Shown one piece after another: positions 49,112 through 59,014 of a stretch of 64,000 nt of DNA. Where the stretch lies: positions 124,001 to 188,000 of the forward strand of contig CANJIV010000002.1 in assembly GCA_947474595.1 (NCBI GenBank), read 5' to 3'. Every line of letters starts with the position of its first letter. The stretch's first letter is position 1. This stretch comes from Solirubrobacterales bacterium. Lineage in GTDB: Bacteria > Actinomycetota > Thermoleophilia > Solirubrobacterales > Solirubrobacteraceae. Under the pieces are notes generated by a model that saw only the letters and a program-made list of their open reading frames with translations, was not told where the DNA came from and did not search any database. A program made the position numbers and the translations under genes.

Positions 49112-51154
49112 ATGACCAACACCACCACCGCCCTCGACGCCCAGAACCTCGACGAGCTCTGCGTCAACACGATCCGAACCCTCTCGATGGATGGTGTCCA
49201 GAAGGCCAACTCGGGCCACCCAGGCACACCGATGGCGCTCGCTCCAATCGCTTATGTACTTTACACGCGAATCATGCGCCACAGCCCGCAGGAGCCACAG
49301 TGGCCAAACCGCGACCGCTTCGTGCTCTCCTGTGGACACGCCTCGATGCTGCTCTACTCGATGCTGCACCTGACTGGTTACGGACTCAAGCTTGAAGACC
49401 TAGAGAACTTCCGCCAGATCGGCAGTCCGACGGCCGGGCACCCCGAGTACCGCCACGCCGCCGGCATAGAGGCCACGACCGGACCGCTCGGCCAGGGCAT
49501 CTCAATGTGCGTCGGAATGGCGATCGCCGAGCGGATGCTGGCAGCGCGCTTTAACACCGCCGACCAAGAGTTGATTGGCCACCACACCTTCACGATCGCC
49601 TCCGATGGTGACATGGAAGAGGGAATTTCGGGCGAGGCTTGCTCGCTAGCCGGCCACCTCGGTCTCGGGCGTCTAATCGCCTTCTATGACGACAACCACA
49701 TCTCGATCGAAGGCAACACAGAGGTCGCCTTCAGCGAGAATGTCGGCGCGCGCTTCGAGGCTTACGGCTGGCACGTTCAGAATTTGGCAGAGAACCTCAG
49801 CCTCGATGAAATTGAGGCCGCTACCCGTACGGCGATGGAAGTTACCGACCGCCCGTCGTTGATTATTTGCCGCACCCACATTGCTCCAGGCTCGCCCAAT
49901 AAGCAGGACACGGCGGCGGCACACGGCTCACCGCTAGGCGACGAGGAGATCCGGCTAACTAAGGAGAACTACGGCTGGCCACCAGACAAGCAGTTCTACG
50001 TTCCCGACGAAGCGCTAGCCCACTTCCGCCAGTGCGTCACCCGCGGCGCGCAGCAGCAGGCACAGTGGGCCACCGAGGCCGATAGCTACGCAGCCGCGAA
50101 CCCAGAGCTCTGGGAGCAGCTGCGCTTGATCGTCGACTGGAAGTTGCCCCAAGGGTTCGCCGACAACATGCCGGTCTTTGACCCCGCCGACAAGGCCGCC
50201 ATCTCCACCCGACAGGCAGGCAACACTGTGATCCAGTGGGCCGCCGGTGCAGTCCCGCACCTAGTCGGCGGATCGGCCGACCTCGCACCTTCGACTCTGA
50301 CCTTGATCAACGACGGCGGAAGCGTTGCCACGGGATCGTTTGGCGGGCGCAACTTCCACTTCGGCATTCGCGAACACGCGATGGGAGCGATCGTCAACGG
50401 CCTAACTCTTTCGGGCTTTAAGGCCTTTGGCGCTGGCTTCCTGATCTTCTCTGACTACATGCGAGGATCGATACGGCTCTCGGCCGTGATGGGGATTCCG
50501 GCGATCTTCGCCTTCACGCACGATTCAATCGGCCTTGGTGAGGATGGTCCAACCCACCAGCCGATCGAACAGATCGTCGGATTGCGCTCTGTGCCAGACC
50601 TCTATCTCGTCCGTCCCTCCGACGCCAACGAGACGGCACTGGCTTGGCGGTTTGCGCTCGAACAGACCAGGCACCCGGTCGCACTTGCCCTATCGCGCCA
50701 GAACCTCACCGTCTGGGAGCCAAGCAGGATCCCCGACGATGCGATCGACCGTGGCGCCTACGTGCTGCGCGACCCTTCAAATGGCGGCGAGCCGGACCTG
50801 ATCCTGATCGCTACCGGGTCAGAGGTATCACTCTGTGATCTTGCTGCCGACGAGCTTGAGAAGAGTGGAATATCCACACGCGTGGTCAGCATGCCTTGCG
50901 TTGAGCGATTTGAAGAGCAAGACCAGTCCTACCGCGACGAGATCCTGCCCCCTGCGATACGCGCTCGCGTCTCGGTAGAGGCAGCCAGCCCGATCGGCTG
51001 GCACCGTTGGGTCGGAGACCTTGGAGAGGTAATCGCGATGACGACGTTTGGGGCCTCTGGCCCCGGCGATGCGGTCTACAAGCACTTCGGCTTTACGCCT
51101 GAGCGAGTCGCCGAAGCCGGCCGCAATGCGGTCGCGCGGGCGACGGCAAAATAA
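49112..51154 (+). CDS. tkt: Transketolase
   Basis: Two-carbon transfer in the pentose phosphate pathway, thiamine diphosphate dependent. 680 residues. GHPGTPMALAPIAYVLY is the N-terminal substrate/TPP region, TIASDGDMEEGISGEA through FYDDNHISIEG binds diphosphate and Mg, and the pyrimidine domain has GIREHAMGAIVNGL and FAFTHDSIGLGEDGPTHQPI. The C-terminal domain begins about 555 (LILIATGSEVSLC). AGAGGAG lies 12 bases before the ATG. First gene of an eight-gene sugar-phosphate run; TTGCAC near 49000 is a weak -35 candidate. Confidence 0.97.
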   Translation: MTNTTTALDAQNLDELCVNTIRTLSMDGVQKANSGHPGTPMALAPIAYVLYTRIMRHSPQEPQWPNRDRFVLSCGHASMLLYSMLHLTGYGLKLEDLENFRQIGSPTAGHPEYRHAAGIEATTGPLGQGISMCVGMAIAERMLAARFNTADQELIGHHTFTIASDGDMEEGISGEACSLAGHLGLGRLIAFYDDNHISIEGNTEVAFSENVGARFEAYGWHVQNLAENLSLDEIEAATRTAMEVTDRPSLIICRTHIAPGSPNKQDTAAAHGSPLGDEEIRLTKENYGWPPDKQFYVPDEALAHFRQCVTRGAQQQAQWATEADSYAAANPELWEQLRLIVDWKLPQGFADNMPVFDPADKAAISTRQAGNTVIQWAAGAVPHLVGGSADLAPSTLTLINDGGSVATGSFGGRNFHFGIREHAMGAIVNGLTLSGFKAFGAGFLIFSDYMRGSIRLSAVMGIPAIFAFTHDSIGLGEDGPTHQPIEQIVGLRSVPDLYLVRPSDANETALAWRFALEQTRHPVALALSRQNLTVWEPSRIPDDAIDRGAYVLRDPSNGGEPDLILIATGSEVSLCDLAADELEKSGISTRVVSMPCVERFEEQDQSYRDEILPPAIRARVSVEAASPIGWHRWVGDLGEVIAMTTFGASGPGDAVYKHFGFTPERVAEAGRNAVARATAK

Positions 51155-51191
51155 ACATGAATAAGACGACAAAATCCCTAGGAGATAGACG

Positions 51192-52310
51192 ATGAGCCCA
51201 ACGGCACCGAAGGTCAATGAGCGCCTAGCCGCAATCACCGCCGCTGGCACGAGTGTCTGGCTAGACCAGATTGGTCGTGTACTGATCGAGTCCGGCGAGC
51301 TACGCGGACTGATGGAGACCAACTCGCTGCGTGGAGTGACCTCCAACCCGGCCATCTTCGAGAAGGCGATTATCGACAGCTCCGACTACGACGAGCCGCT
51401 CAAGGCGCTCGCTCAAGCCGGCCACAGTACGCCTGAAATCTATGAGGCGATCGTGGTCAAAGATGTCCAGCTGGGCACCGACGTCCTGCGCCCCGTTTGG
51501 GATAGCTCTGGCGGAGCCGACGGCTTTGTCTCGCTTGAAGTCGCACCCGATCTGGCTCGCAACACCCAAGCCACCATGGACCAGGCGCGGGAGTATTGGG
51601 GCCTCGTCGACCGACCAAACTTGATGATCAAGATCCCCGGCACCGACGAAGGGGCGCCTGCGATCGAGCAGATGATCTATGAGGGACGCAACATCAACGT
51701 AACGCTGCTCTTCGCAGTCTCGGCCTACGAGAAGATCGCCGAAGCGTTCATCCGCGGGCTCGAGCGCCGTCACGCCGAGGGCCTCTCGCTCGACGTCCAC
51801 TCGGTCGCCTCGTTCTTCGTCTCGCGAGTTGACAGTGAAGCCGACACGAGATTGGCTGCGCTGGGTCGTGACGACCTCGCCGGCAAGGCTGGACTAGCCA
51901 ACGCTAGGGCCGCCTACCGTCGCTTTAAGGAGATCTTCTACGGCGAGCGTTTCGCCGAACTGCGTGCCGCCGGAGCTGCGGTACAGCGTCCACTGTGGGC
52001 CTCGACTGGCGTCAAGAACCCCGCGTATTCCGACGTGATGTACGTAGATGGACTGATCGCCCCTGACACCGTCAACACGATGCCGATGGCGACACTAGAG
52101 GCAACGGCTGACCACTCTGAAGTCACCGGAGCTACCGCCGATATCGACCCGAGCAGCGACCTCGCAGAACTCGCCACAGCAGGACTCGATCTCGACGACG
52201 TGACCTCACTGCTTCTTAAGGAAGGCATCGATAAGTTCATCGATCCGATGAACTTGCTCCTAGCCGGCATAGAGGGCCGTCGCAAGGAGGCATTGGGTGA
52301 GCCAAGCTAA
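51192..52310 (+). CDS. tal: Transaldolase
   Basis: 372 residues, the long actinobacterial form. Transfers dihydroxyacetone from sedoheptulose 7-phosphate to glyceraldehyde 3-phosphate. TNSLRGVTSNPAIFEKAI (about 42-59) is the first signature. PNLMIKIPGTDEGAPAI contains the Schiff-base lysine, and NVTLLFAVSAYEKIAEAF follows. LWASTGVKNPAYSDVMYVD is the conserved C-terminal site. AGGAGATAGACG precedes the ATG. It lies 37 bases after tkt and 31 before zwf. Confidence 0.96.
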   Translation: MSPTAPKVNERLAAITAAGTSVWLDQIGRVLIESGELRGLMETNSLRGVTSNPAIFEKAIIDSSDYDEPLKALAQAGHSTPEIYEAIVVKDVQLGTDVLRPVWDSSGGADGFVSLEVAPDLARNTQATMDQAREYWGLVDRPNLMIKIPGTDEGAPAIEQMIYEGRNINVTLLFAVSAYEKIAEAFIRGLERRHAEGLSLDVHSVASFFVSRVDSEADTRLAALGRDDLAGKAGLANARAAYRRFKEIFYGERFAELRAAGAAVQRPLWASTGVKNPAYSDVMYVDGLIAPDTVNTMPMATLEATADHSEVTGATADIDPSSDLAELATAGLDLDDVTSLLLKEGIDKFIDPMNLLLAGIEGRRKEALGEPS

Positions 52311-52341
52311 CGGCCTACCTAGTCACTGTCGCTGAGCAACG

Positions 52342-53859
52342 ATGGTTGAGAATCCACTAACTGAAGGGCTCGAGCGCAAGCCGGTCGATCCGACCACGCT
52401 AGTGATCTTCGGCGCGACCGGAGACCTAGCGAGGCGCAAGCTTCTGCCAGCGCTCTACAACCTCGCCAGTGATGGCGCTCTCCCGGAGCGCTTCAATCTG
52501 ATCGGTGTCTCGCGGGCCGAACGCTCACACGACAGCTACCGAGAGATTGTGATCGACTCGGTGCGGCGCTTTTCGCGCCGCACCCCAGACGACAAGGTTC
52601 TCGACGCGCTCTTTGCCGACGTCCGCTATATCGCTGGAACCTTTGATGATCCCGAGGTCTACAGCAAGCTATCTACTGAACTCGACGGATTCGACCAATC
52701 CGCAAACATGGTCTTCAACCGCTCTTTCTACCTCTCAACAGCGCCAGAGTTCTTCCCCACGATCACCGAGGCCCTAGGAGCCCAAGGCCTTGCCCAGCAC
52801 AGTGGTTGCGATGTGCGCATCATGATCGAGAAGCCATTTGGCACCAACCTCGCTGAAGCAACCGCTCTGAACCGCGAAGTGTTGTCGGTCTTCACTGAGC
52901 AGCAGGTCTTCCGCATCGATCACTACCTGGGCAAAGAGACCGTTCAGAACATGCTCGCCTTCCGTTTCGCAAACGCGATGTTCGAACCGATGTGGAACCG
53001 CAACTTCATCGACAACGTGCAGATAACGGCCGCGGAGGACCTAGGAATTGGTACTCGTGCCGGCTACTACGACCACGCTGGCGCGCTGCGCGACCTCGTT
53101 CAAAACCACATGCTCCAACTCCTCACCCTGCTGTGCATGGAGCCGCCGGTCTCATTCAGTGCCGACGATGTTCGCGGAGAGAAGGTCAAGGTTCTCCACG
53201 CGACGACCAAGCCGACCGCGGCGACTGCCGCCGAAATGAGCGTTCGTGGCCAGTACACGGCGGGCGTCAGCGGCGGCGAGGAAGTTGTTGGGTACCTAGA
53301 CGAAGACGGAGTGCCACCAGATTCGCGTACCGCTACCTACGCCGCGCTGCGTCTCTCGGTTGACAACTGGCGGTGGGCTGGCGTGCCTTTCTACCTTCGC
53401 ACCGGGAAGCGCCTTGCGCGCAAGGTGACCGAGATTGCCGTGACTCTCAAACCGGTCCCCCACTTGGCCTTTACGCAAGAGAACGGCGCCGGAGTGCAGC
53501 CGAACTTGCTCGTGCTCACGATGCAGCCAAACGAGGGTGTGACGCTGCGCTTGGGGGCAAAGATCCCTGGCACGCGGATGCGGATTCAACCGGTGAATAT
53601 GGAGTTCCTTTACGGCACCAGCTTCCTCTCTCAGTCTCCAGAGGCATACGAGCGCCTGATCCTTGATGGGATGCGCGGCGACGCCACACTCTTCACCCGC
53701 AACGATGAGGCTGAGGCGCAGTGGCACATCTGCGATCCAATCTTGGAGGCGTGGGAGAGCGACACCACAACGCCCCTACCGACCTATGAATCCGGTAGCC
53801 CCGGCCCAGCAGATGCCGATCGGCTGATGCAGGGCGGGCAAGTTTGGCGCAACATCTAG
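52342..53859 (+). CDS. zwf: Glucose-6-phosphate 1-dehydrogenase
   Basis: 505 residues. First step of the oxidative pentose phosphate branch, producing NADPH or NADH and 6-phosphogluconolactone. [20 protein letters not shown] is the dinucleotide-binding start. [12 protein letters not shown] and [14 protein letters not shown] hold the substrate-binding lysine and the catalytic histidine. FYLRTGKRL and the C-terminal beta sheet are complete. Its stop overlaps the opcA GTG as TAGTG, which fits the dependence of this enzyme on OpcA in actinobacteria and cyanobacteria. Confidence 0.97.
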   Translation: MVENPLTEGLERKPVDPTTLVIFGATGDLARRKLLPALYNLASDGALPERFNLIGVSRAERSHDSYREIVIDSVRRFSRRTPDDKVLDALFADVRYIAGTFDDPEVYSKLSTELDGFDQSANMVFNRSFYLSTAPEFFPTITEALGAQGLAQHSGCDVRIMIEKPFGTNLAEATALNREVLSVFTEQQVFRIDHYLGKETVQNMLAFRFANAMFEPMWNRNFIDNVQITAAEDLGIGTRAGYYDHAGALRDLVQNHMLQLLTLLCMEPPVSFSADDVRGEKVKVLHATTKPTAATAAEMSVRGQYTAGVSGGEEVVGYLDEDGVPPDSRTATYAALRLSVDNWRWAGVPFYLRTGKRLARKVTEIAVTLKPVPHLAFTQENGAGVQPNLLVLTMQPNEGVTLRLGAKIPGTRMRIQPVNMEFLYGTSFLSQSPEAYERLILDGMRGDATLFTRNDEAEAQWHICDPILEAWESDTTTPLPTYESGSPGPADADRLMQGGQVWRNI

Positions 53860-54911
53860 TGGACGATCTTTGGTCGTCCAACGACGCCACGCCCTCGGAT
53901 GTCGATGCAGCGCTCGGCGACCTTCTCAAAGCACGTCACCTCGACGCCTCTAACTACTCTCCGGCACGCATTCTTAACTTAGTCGTCATAGCCGACGGCG
54001 AATGGCGTGGAGAGATCCTCAACAGGCTCGAGCGGGTTGGGCGCTCCTATCCGTCACGGACGATCCTCTGCTGCGTCGAGGCAGGGCGCACCAACATCAG
54101 CGCCCGCGCTCAAGTTTCCAGTGACGAGAGCGCCTCGATCGATGGCCCAGTTGTGGGACACGAAAGCATCATCTTAGGAGTCGGCGAACACCAACTCTCC
54201 CACCTCAGGTCGATCGTCGACCCACTCCTAGTCTCAGACCTCCCGACGGTTGTCTGGTCCCCGCACGGCAACCCCGAAGGCGTCGATTCGCTTATCTCTC
54301 TGGCCGAGATAGTGATGCTTGACTCGCTCGACGACCCGGCTCCTGGGACCGCCCTGCAACGCGCCCAAGAGCTCAGTTCCAGGACCCATGTAGTCGACCT
54401 CTCGTGGCTGCGTGGAACTCCGTGGCGTGAGCGGATAGCTGGCACTTTTGACCCGCCCCAACGTCGCCATGAGCTTGAGCAAATAGCTTCGGTTACCGTG
54501 CGCCACCGTCCTGACTCAGCCGCTGCCGCCCTGCTCTTGCTCGGCTGGCTGGCCTCCCGACTTAACTGGACGACAGGCCCCCTGCTAGCTGATCATGGCT
54601 GCCATGTCGGCAAGGCTCGCGCCGGAAACCAAGAGGTGGTGCTAACTGTCGAACCACAAGGAGAGCAAGGAGTCCCAGGGCTGGCGGGCATCACGATTGA
54701 GATGACCGACGGCGGGTCGATCTCGCTTGACCGCGGTGAGGGCGGACTAACCAAGACTCGTCGCTACGTGGATGCCAAGACCGCGACTTGGACAGTCTTA
54801 GGAACCTCCCGCGGTGAAGCCGGTATTCTCGGCGAAGCGATCCGCCAAGCGATGTTGCGCGATGAGACATACGGACCTGCCCTTCACCAAGCACAGGCTA
54901 TGACCAGATAA
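53859..54911 (+). CDS. opcA: Glucose-6-phosphate dehydrogenase assembly protein OpcA
   Basis: 350 residues from GTG 53859, sharing a base with the zwf stop; TTG 53844 would add five residues. OpcA stimulates or assembles Zwf. Recognisable segments are RILNLVVIADGEWRGEILNR, VGRSYPSRTILCCVEAG, LRSIVDPLLVSDLPTVVWSP and the C-terminal helix GEAIRQAML. There is no enzymatic motif, as expected. Its stop overlaps the pgl ATG as TAATG. Confidence 0.93.
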   Translation: MDDLWSSNDATPSDVDAALGDLLKARHLDASNYSPARILNLVVIADGEWRGEILNRLERVGRSYPSRTILCCVEAGRTNISARAQVSSDESASIDGPVVGHESIILGVGEHQLSHLRSIVDPLLVSDLPTVVWSPHGNPEGVDSLISLAEIVMLDSLDDPAPGTALQRAQELSSRTHVVDLSWLRGTPWRERIAGTFDPPQRRHELEQIASVTVRHRPDSAAAALLLLGWLASRLNWTTGPLLADHGCHVGKARAGNQEVVLTVEPQGEQGVPGLAGITIEMTDGGSISLDRGEGGLTKTRRYVDAKTATWTVLGTSRGEAGILGEAIRQAMLRDETYGPALHQAQAMTR

Positions 54912-55609
54912 TGGAACTGATAATTCTCGATGACCCCGCCGTCGAGGCGGCCCGCCGCTTGGCTGCCGCAGCGGCAGCTGGTGGACAGATCGCCCTAGCC
55001 GGCGGTTCGACACCACGAGCCGCCTACGCGATGGCAGCCGCAGCGCTGCCCGACTGGGGATCGGCGACCCTCTGGTTTGGCGATGAACGCGCCGTCGGAC
55101 CTGACGATGAGCGCTCCAACTACGGCATGGCCCGCTCGGCCCTTCTAGATCAGATCAGTGGCAGCGCTCCGACCGTCGAGCGGATCAAAGGCGAGCTGGG
55201 GCATGAGGCGGCGGCCAGCGACTACGCAGACCGGCTGCGAGCCGCTTTTGGGGACGAGATGGCGCCGCTAGACCTCGTCCTACTTGGTATTGGCGACGAC
55301 GGACACACGGCATCACTGTTCCCTGGCAAGCCAGCCGTCAAAGTTCACGACCGCTCAGTAGTCGGCGTTCCAGAGCCCGGTCTAGATCCGCGCGTGCCGC
55401 GCATCACTCTTACGGTTCCTGCGCTCTGCGCTGCACGGGCCGTGCTGTTTCTAATCCGCGGCGCCGACAAGGCCCCAGCGGTAGCGCGTGCCTTCGGTGG
55501 CGGTCCACCAGACGAGGCTACGCCGTCAAGCCTTATCCGCCCCACGGCCGGCTCACTTACTGTGCTCCTAGACCCAGCCGCAGCCGCCGATCTAAAGGAC
55601 TCAAAATGA
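54911..55609 (+). CDS. pgl: 6-phosphogluconolactonase
   Basis: 232 residues. Hydrolyses 6-phosphogluconolactone to 6-phosphogluconate. LAGGSTPRAAYAMAA, LWFGDERAVGPDDERSNYGM and LVLLGIGDDGHTASLFPGKP are the family motifs; the Arg of DERAV and the His of DDGHTAS are active-site residues. It overlaps opcA and the following GH15 gene. With zwf and opcA it completes the first two steps; the third (gnd) is at 18.6 kb. Confidence 0.96.
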   Translation: MELIILDDPAVEAARRLAAAAAAGGQIALAGGSTPRAAYAMAAAALPDWGSATLWFGDERAVGPDDERSNYGMARSALLDQISGSAPTVERIKGELGHEAAASDYADRLRAAFGDEMAPLDLVLLGIGDDGHTASLFPGKPAVKVHDRSVVGVPEPGLDPRVPRITLTVPALCAARAVLFLIRGADKAPAVARAFGGGPPDEATPSSLIRPTAGSLTVLLDPAAAADLKDSK

Positions 55610-57522
55610 AACACCTTCTTGGCGACGTCACGGTAGGCGGCAGCCCCTTCCCGCCGATTGCCGACTACGGCTTTCTCTCTGACTGCGAGTCCACGGCACT
55701 CGTTGCGCCAAGCGGAAATATCGAATGGATGTGTCTTCCACGGATGGATTCGCCAAGCGTCTTTGGCGCCATCCTCGATCGGGACGCTGGTCACTTCCGA
55801 GTTGGCCCGGCCGACATTATGGTCCCGGCTGGTCGCCGCTACATCCCCGGCACCAACGTCCTAGAAACGACGTGGGGAACCGACTCGGGCTGGTGCATTG
55901 TGCGCGACGTTCTCTGTATCGGGCCTTGGCACCACGAGAACGATCGCTCCAATACCCACCGTCGCTCACCGACTGACTCCGATGCCGACCACGTCCTTCT
56001 GCGAACGATTCGGTGCGTCAATGGCTCGGTGGAGATAAACCTCGACTGCGAGCCTAAATTCGACTACGGCCGCGTGCCCGCATCCTGGCAGTACACCGGC
56101 GCCGGCTACCACGAGTGCCTAGCAACCGCGGAGGGCTCAGATCTCAAACTCAAACTTACCTCCGACCTGCGCATCGGCTTTGAGGGCTCGCGTGCAAGAG
56201 CGCGCACTCGGTTGCGTGACGGAGATACCGCCTTTGTCGCACTTTCGTGGTCTGATCACGGCACGCCCCAGACCTATGACGAGGCCTACGAGCGCCTAGT
56301 GGCTACCTCTGACTACTGGCACGAGTGGCTTACTCACGGACGCTTCCCCGACCACCCTTGGAGGACATACCTCCAACGCAGCGCACTGACCCTTAAGGGA
56401 CTCAGCTACGCCCCTACCGGAGCGATGGTTGCCGCCTCTACTACCTCCCTACCCGAGACCCCAGGCGGCGAGCGCAACTGGGACTACCGCTATAGCTGGG
56501 TTCGGGACTCAACCTTCATGCTCGAAGGGCTCTACGAGCTGGGCTTTGACTGGGAAGCCAACGACTTCTTCTACTTCATCGCCGACGTCGCCTCCGGCGA
56601 TCATGAGCTCCAAGTTATGTACGGAATTGGGGGCGAGCGCGAACTGACCGAGGGCACCCTCGACCACCTAGACGGTTACGAGGGAGCTAGGCCAGTACGC
56701 ACTGGTAACGGGGCCTTCGACCAGCGCCAACACGACGTTTGGGGCGCGCTATTGGATTCGATCTACTTGCACACTAAGTCGCGTGACTACCTTGCCGAAG
56801 GCCACTGGGAGAACGTCAAGAAGGGCGTCGACTGCGCGATCAAATACTGGCGCGAGCCCGATCGCGGCATCTGGGAGATCCGCGGCGAGCCGAGGCACTT
56901 CACGCACTCCAAGATGATGTGTTGGGTTGCTTGCGATCGCGGCGCCAAGCTCGCCCGCATCCGCGAAGACGACGATCGCGTTGCTCTTTGGCAGGCGGCA
57001 GCAGACGAGATCCACGCCGACATCTGCGCCAACGGCGTCGACGGCCGCGGCGTCTTCGTCCAGCACTATGGCGGCGACGCACTCGACGCCTCGCTGCTGA
57101 TGGCACCGCTGATTGGCTTCCTGCCCACCGACGATGTGCGCATCCGCGCAACCGTCTTGGCGATCGCCGACGAACTCACCGAGGAAGGCCTAGTCCTGCG
57201 CTATCGCACAGATGAAACCGACGACGGCCTCTCGGGAGAGGAGGGATCATTTGCGATCTGCTCGTTCTGGCTCGTCTCTGCTCTTGACGAGATCGGGGAG
57301 ACGACGCGGGCACGAGTCTTGTGCGAGAAGATGCTCTCCTACGCCAGCCCGCTGCAGCTATACGCCGAGGAGATCGACCCTCGTACAGGCCGCCACCTTG
57401 GCAACTTCCCCCAGGCCTTCACTCACCTAGCCCTGATTAACGCCGTGATGCACGTAATCCGTGCTGATGAGAAGCTGGCCAATGCCGCATCTAACGCTCA
57501 AGGCGTACCGCCGGGGGTCTAG
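55606..57522 (+). CDS. Glycoside hydrolase family 15 protein (glucoamylase/trehalase type)
   Basis: 638 residues, no signal peptide, so cytoplasmic. N-terminal beta-sandwich (PPIADYGFLSDCESTALVAP, MCLPRMDSPSVFGAILDRDA) precedes the alpha/alpha barrel, which contains SLPETPGGERNWDYRYSWVR, FMLEGLYELGFDWEANDFF, the first catalytic-Glu region after REPDRGIWEIRGEPRHFTHS, and GEEGSFAICSFWL. The second Glu lies in YAEEIDPRTGRHLGNFPQAF. Cytoplasmic GH15 proteins of actinobacteria include trehalases and glucoamylases that yield glucose from trehalose, glycogen or maltodextrins. It overlaps pgl by ATGA and is followed by a ROK kinase, so glucose release followed by phosphorylation and entry into the pentose phosphate pathway is the natural reading. 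Confidence 0.92.
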   Translation: MKHLLGDVTVGGSPFPPIADYGFLSDCESTALVAPSGNIEWMCLPRMDSPSVFGAILDRDAGHFRVGPADIMVPAGRRYIPGTNVLETTWGTDSGWCIVRDVLCIGPWHHENDRSNTHRRSPTDSDADHVLLRTIRCVNGSVEINLDCEPKFDYGRVPASWQYTGAGYHECLATAEGSDLKLKLTSDLRIGFEGSRARARTRLRDGDTAFVALSWSDHGTPQTYDEAYERLVATSDYWHEWLTHGRFPDHPWRTYLQRSALTLKGLSYAPTGAMVAASTTSLPETPGGERNWDYRYSWVRDSTFMLEGLYELGFDWEANDFFYFIADVASGDHELQVMYGIGGERELTEGTLDHLDGYEGARPVRTGNGAFDQRQHDVWGALLDSIYLHTKSRDYLAEGHWENVKKGVDCAIKYWREPDRGIWEIRGEPRHFTHSKMMCWVACDRGAKLARIREDDDRVALWQAAADEIHADICANGVDGRGVFVQHYGGDALDASLLMAPLIGFLPTDDVRIRATVLAIADELTEEGLVLRYRTDETDDGLSGEEGSFAICSFWLVSALDEIGETTRARVLCEKMLSYASPLQLYAEEIDPRTGRHLGNFPQAFTHLALINAVMHVIRADEKLANAASNAQGVPPGV

Positions 57523-57525
57523 CCG

Positions 57526-58497
57526 ATGTCGGAGTCTTTTATCGGTGTCGACATCGGCGGCACAAAGATCTCTGTCGCCGTGCTGTCTGGCGGCAAGTTA
57601 TCTAAGCCCAAGCAGTGGCCGACCGATACGACCAGCACCACCCACCTGCTCGATCAGATAGTTGCCGCGATAGACGAGGTGCGTGGACCTGAGGTCGTCG
57701 GTGTTGGTGTGGGAGTCCCCTCGGTGGTGGACTTCGCAACCGGCACAATCCGCTCAAGCGTCAATATCCCGCTCCAAGGCATTCCCCTACGCCGCACCCT
57801 GCATGAGCGCGTAAACCTGCCCATCGTGGTCGACAACGACGCCAACGCGGCAGCCTTCGCCGAGGCCCATGATGACGCCGGGCGTCTGGTTGCTAGCGAT
57901 CTCGTGATGTTCACGATCGGCACTGGCGTCGGTGGTGGCCTGGTTCTTGGAGGCAGAAGTTACCGCGGCGCCACTGGTGCAGCAGCAGAGTTTGGCCACA
58001 CGATGATCGGTCTCGATCTCTCACTAACCGCAGCGCCTCCGCGCGGCTTTCCACAGCACGGGTCGCTGGAGTCCTTAGCCGCAGGGCGCGAGCTCGATCG
58101 TCTCGCCCAATCAACTGCTATTGCTGCGCCTGATTCGATGCTTGGGCGCCTTGCTTCCAAGGGTCAAACGATCTCGGGAAGCGACGCCGTTGAAGCCGCT
58201 CAGGCAGGCGATCAAGCAGCGATCCGAGCGCTGCGCCTACTTGGAGAGCGACTCGGCATTGGCATCGCTAACGCAATCAACACCTTTGACCCCGAGGTCG
58301 TCGCGATCGGCGGTGGCGTCTCCCGGGCGGGGGATCTACTCCTTCTTCCGGCACGCGATACAGCCGCCGGATACATTCTTCCCGGTGTTGGCACGCGAAC
58401 TGAAATTAGACTCGCGCGCCATGGCACCGATGCAGGTGTGCTTGGCGCAGCACTAATGGCCAGATCTGAACTCGATAGCAGGGGAGATAGAAGATGA
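57526..58497 (+). CDS. ROK family sugar kinase (probable glucokinase)
   Basis: 323 residues. N-terminal phosphate loop GVDIGGTKISVAVLSGGK, DNDANAAAFAEAHDD with the catalytic base, TIGTGVGGGLVLGGRSYRG, and EVVAIGGGVSRAG near the C-terminus identify a ROK kinase. The ROK zinc motif CXCGXXGCXE is missing: the region after the metal-binding histidine reads GFPQHGSLESLAAGREL, with no cysteines. Operon context (GH15 glucan hydrolase before, RpiB after) supports glucose as substrate, but the missing zinc site means fold stability or specificity may differ. ATG follows the GH15 stop by three bases and its stop overlaps rpiB. Confidence 0.88.
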   Translation: MSESFIGVDIGGTKISVAVLSGGKLSKPKQWPTDTTSTTHLLDQIVAAIDEVRGPEVVGVGVGVPSVVDFATGTIRSSVNIPLQGIPLRRTLHERVNLPIVVDNDANAAAFAEAHDDAGRLVASDLVMFTIGTGVGGGLVLGGRSYRGATGAAAEFGHTMIGLDLSLTAAPPRGFPQHGSLESLAAGRELDRLAQSTAIAAPDSMLGRLASKGQTISGSDAVEAAQAGDQAAIRALRLLGERLGIGIANAINTFDPEVVAIGGGVSRAGDLLLLPARDTAAGYILPGVGTRTEIRLARHGTDAGVLGAALMARSELDSRGDRR

Positions 58498-58955
58498 AGG
58501 TTGCTTGCGGCTTTGACCATGCCGGTTTCGCACTTAAAGAGGCCACGCTCGCGGCTGTCACTGCTGCCGGCCACGAGCCGATCGACTTGGGAACCAACTC
58601 GACCGACCCAGTCGACTACCCCGACTACGCACTGGCCGTCGGCCAAGCGGTAGTAGCTGGAGAGGCTGACCGCGGGATCATCGTCTGTGGTTCCGGCGCT
58701 GGCGTGGCGGTCGCCGCGGCCAAAATCCCGGGAATTAGAGCTTGCTGTATCCACGACCACTACACGGCCCACCAAGGCGTCGAACACGACGACGTCAACG
58801 TGCTGTGCTTGGGTGCGCGCGTGATCGGAGCGGTCACGGCCGCCGATGTCATCACCGCCTTCCTAGCTGCCAAGTTTTCCGGCGAAGAGCGTCACGTTCG
58901 CCGCCTGGGCAAAGTCCTCGCAATTGAACGCGATGGGCTCGGCGCTGAGATTTAG
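58494..58955 (+). CDS. rpiB: Ribose-5-phosphate isomerase B
   Basis: 153 residues. Interconverts ribose 5-phosphate and ribulose 5-phosphate. ACGFDHAGFALKEATLAAV is the N-terminal substrate site, GIIVCGSGAGVAVAAAKIPG has the catalytic Cys in VCGSGAG, and IHDHYTAHQGVEHDDVNVLC plus GARVIGAVTAADVITAFL complete the family pattern. Overlaps the ROK kinase by ATGA. Last recognised gene of the operon that starts at tkt. Confidence 0.95.
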   Translation: MKVACGFDHAGFALKEATLAAVTAAGHEPIDLGTNSTDPVDYPDYALAVGQAVVAGEADRGIIVCGSGAGVAVAAAKIPGIRACCIHDHYTAHQGVEHDDVNVLCLGARVIGAVTAADVITAFLAAKFSGEERHVRRLGKVLAIERDGLGAEI

Positions 58956-59014
58956 CGAAGGCCGCGTCAGCCGCGAATCTCTCTACTAATCCAAATAAAA
59001 CCTAAAGGACGCCC

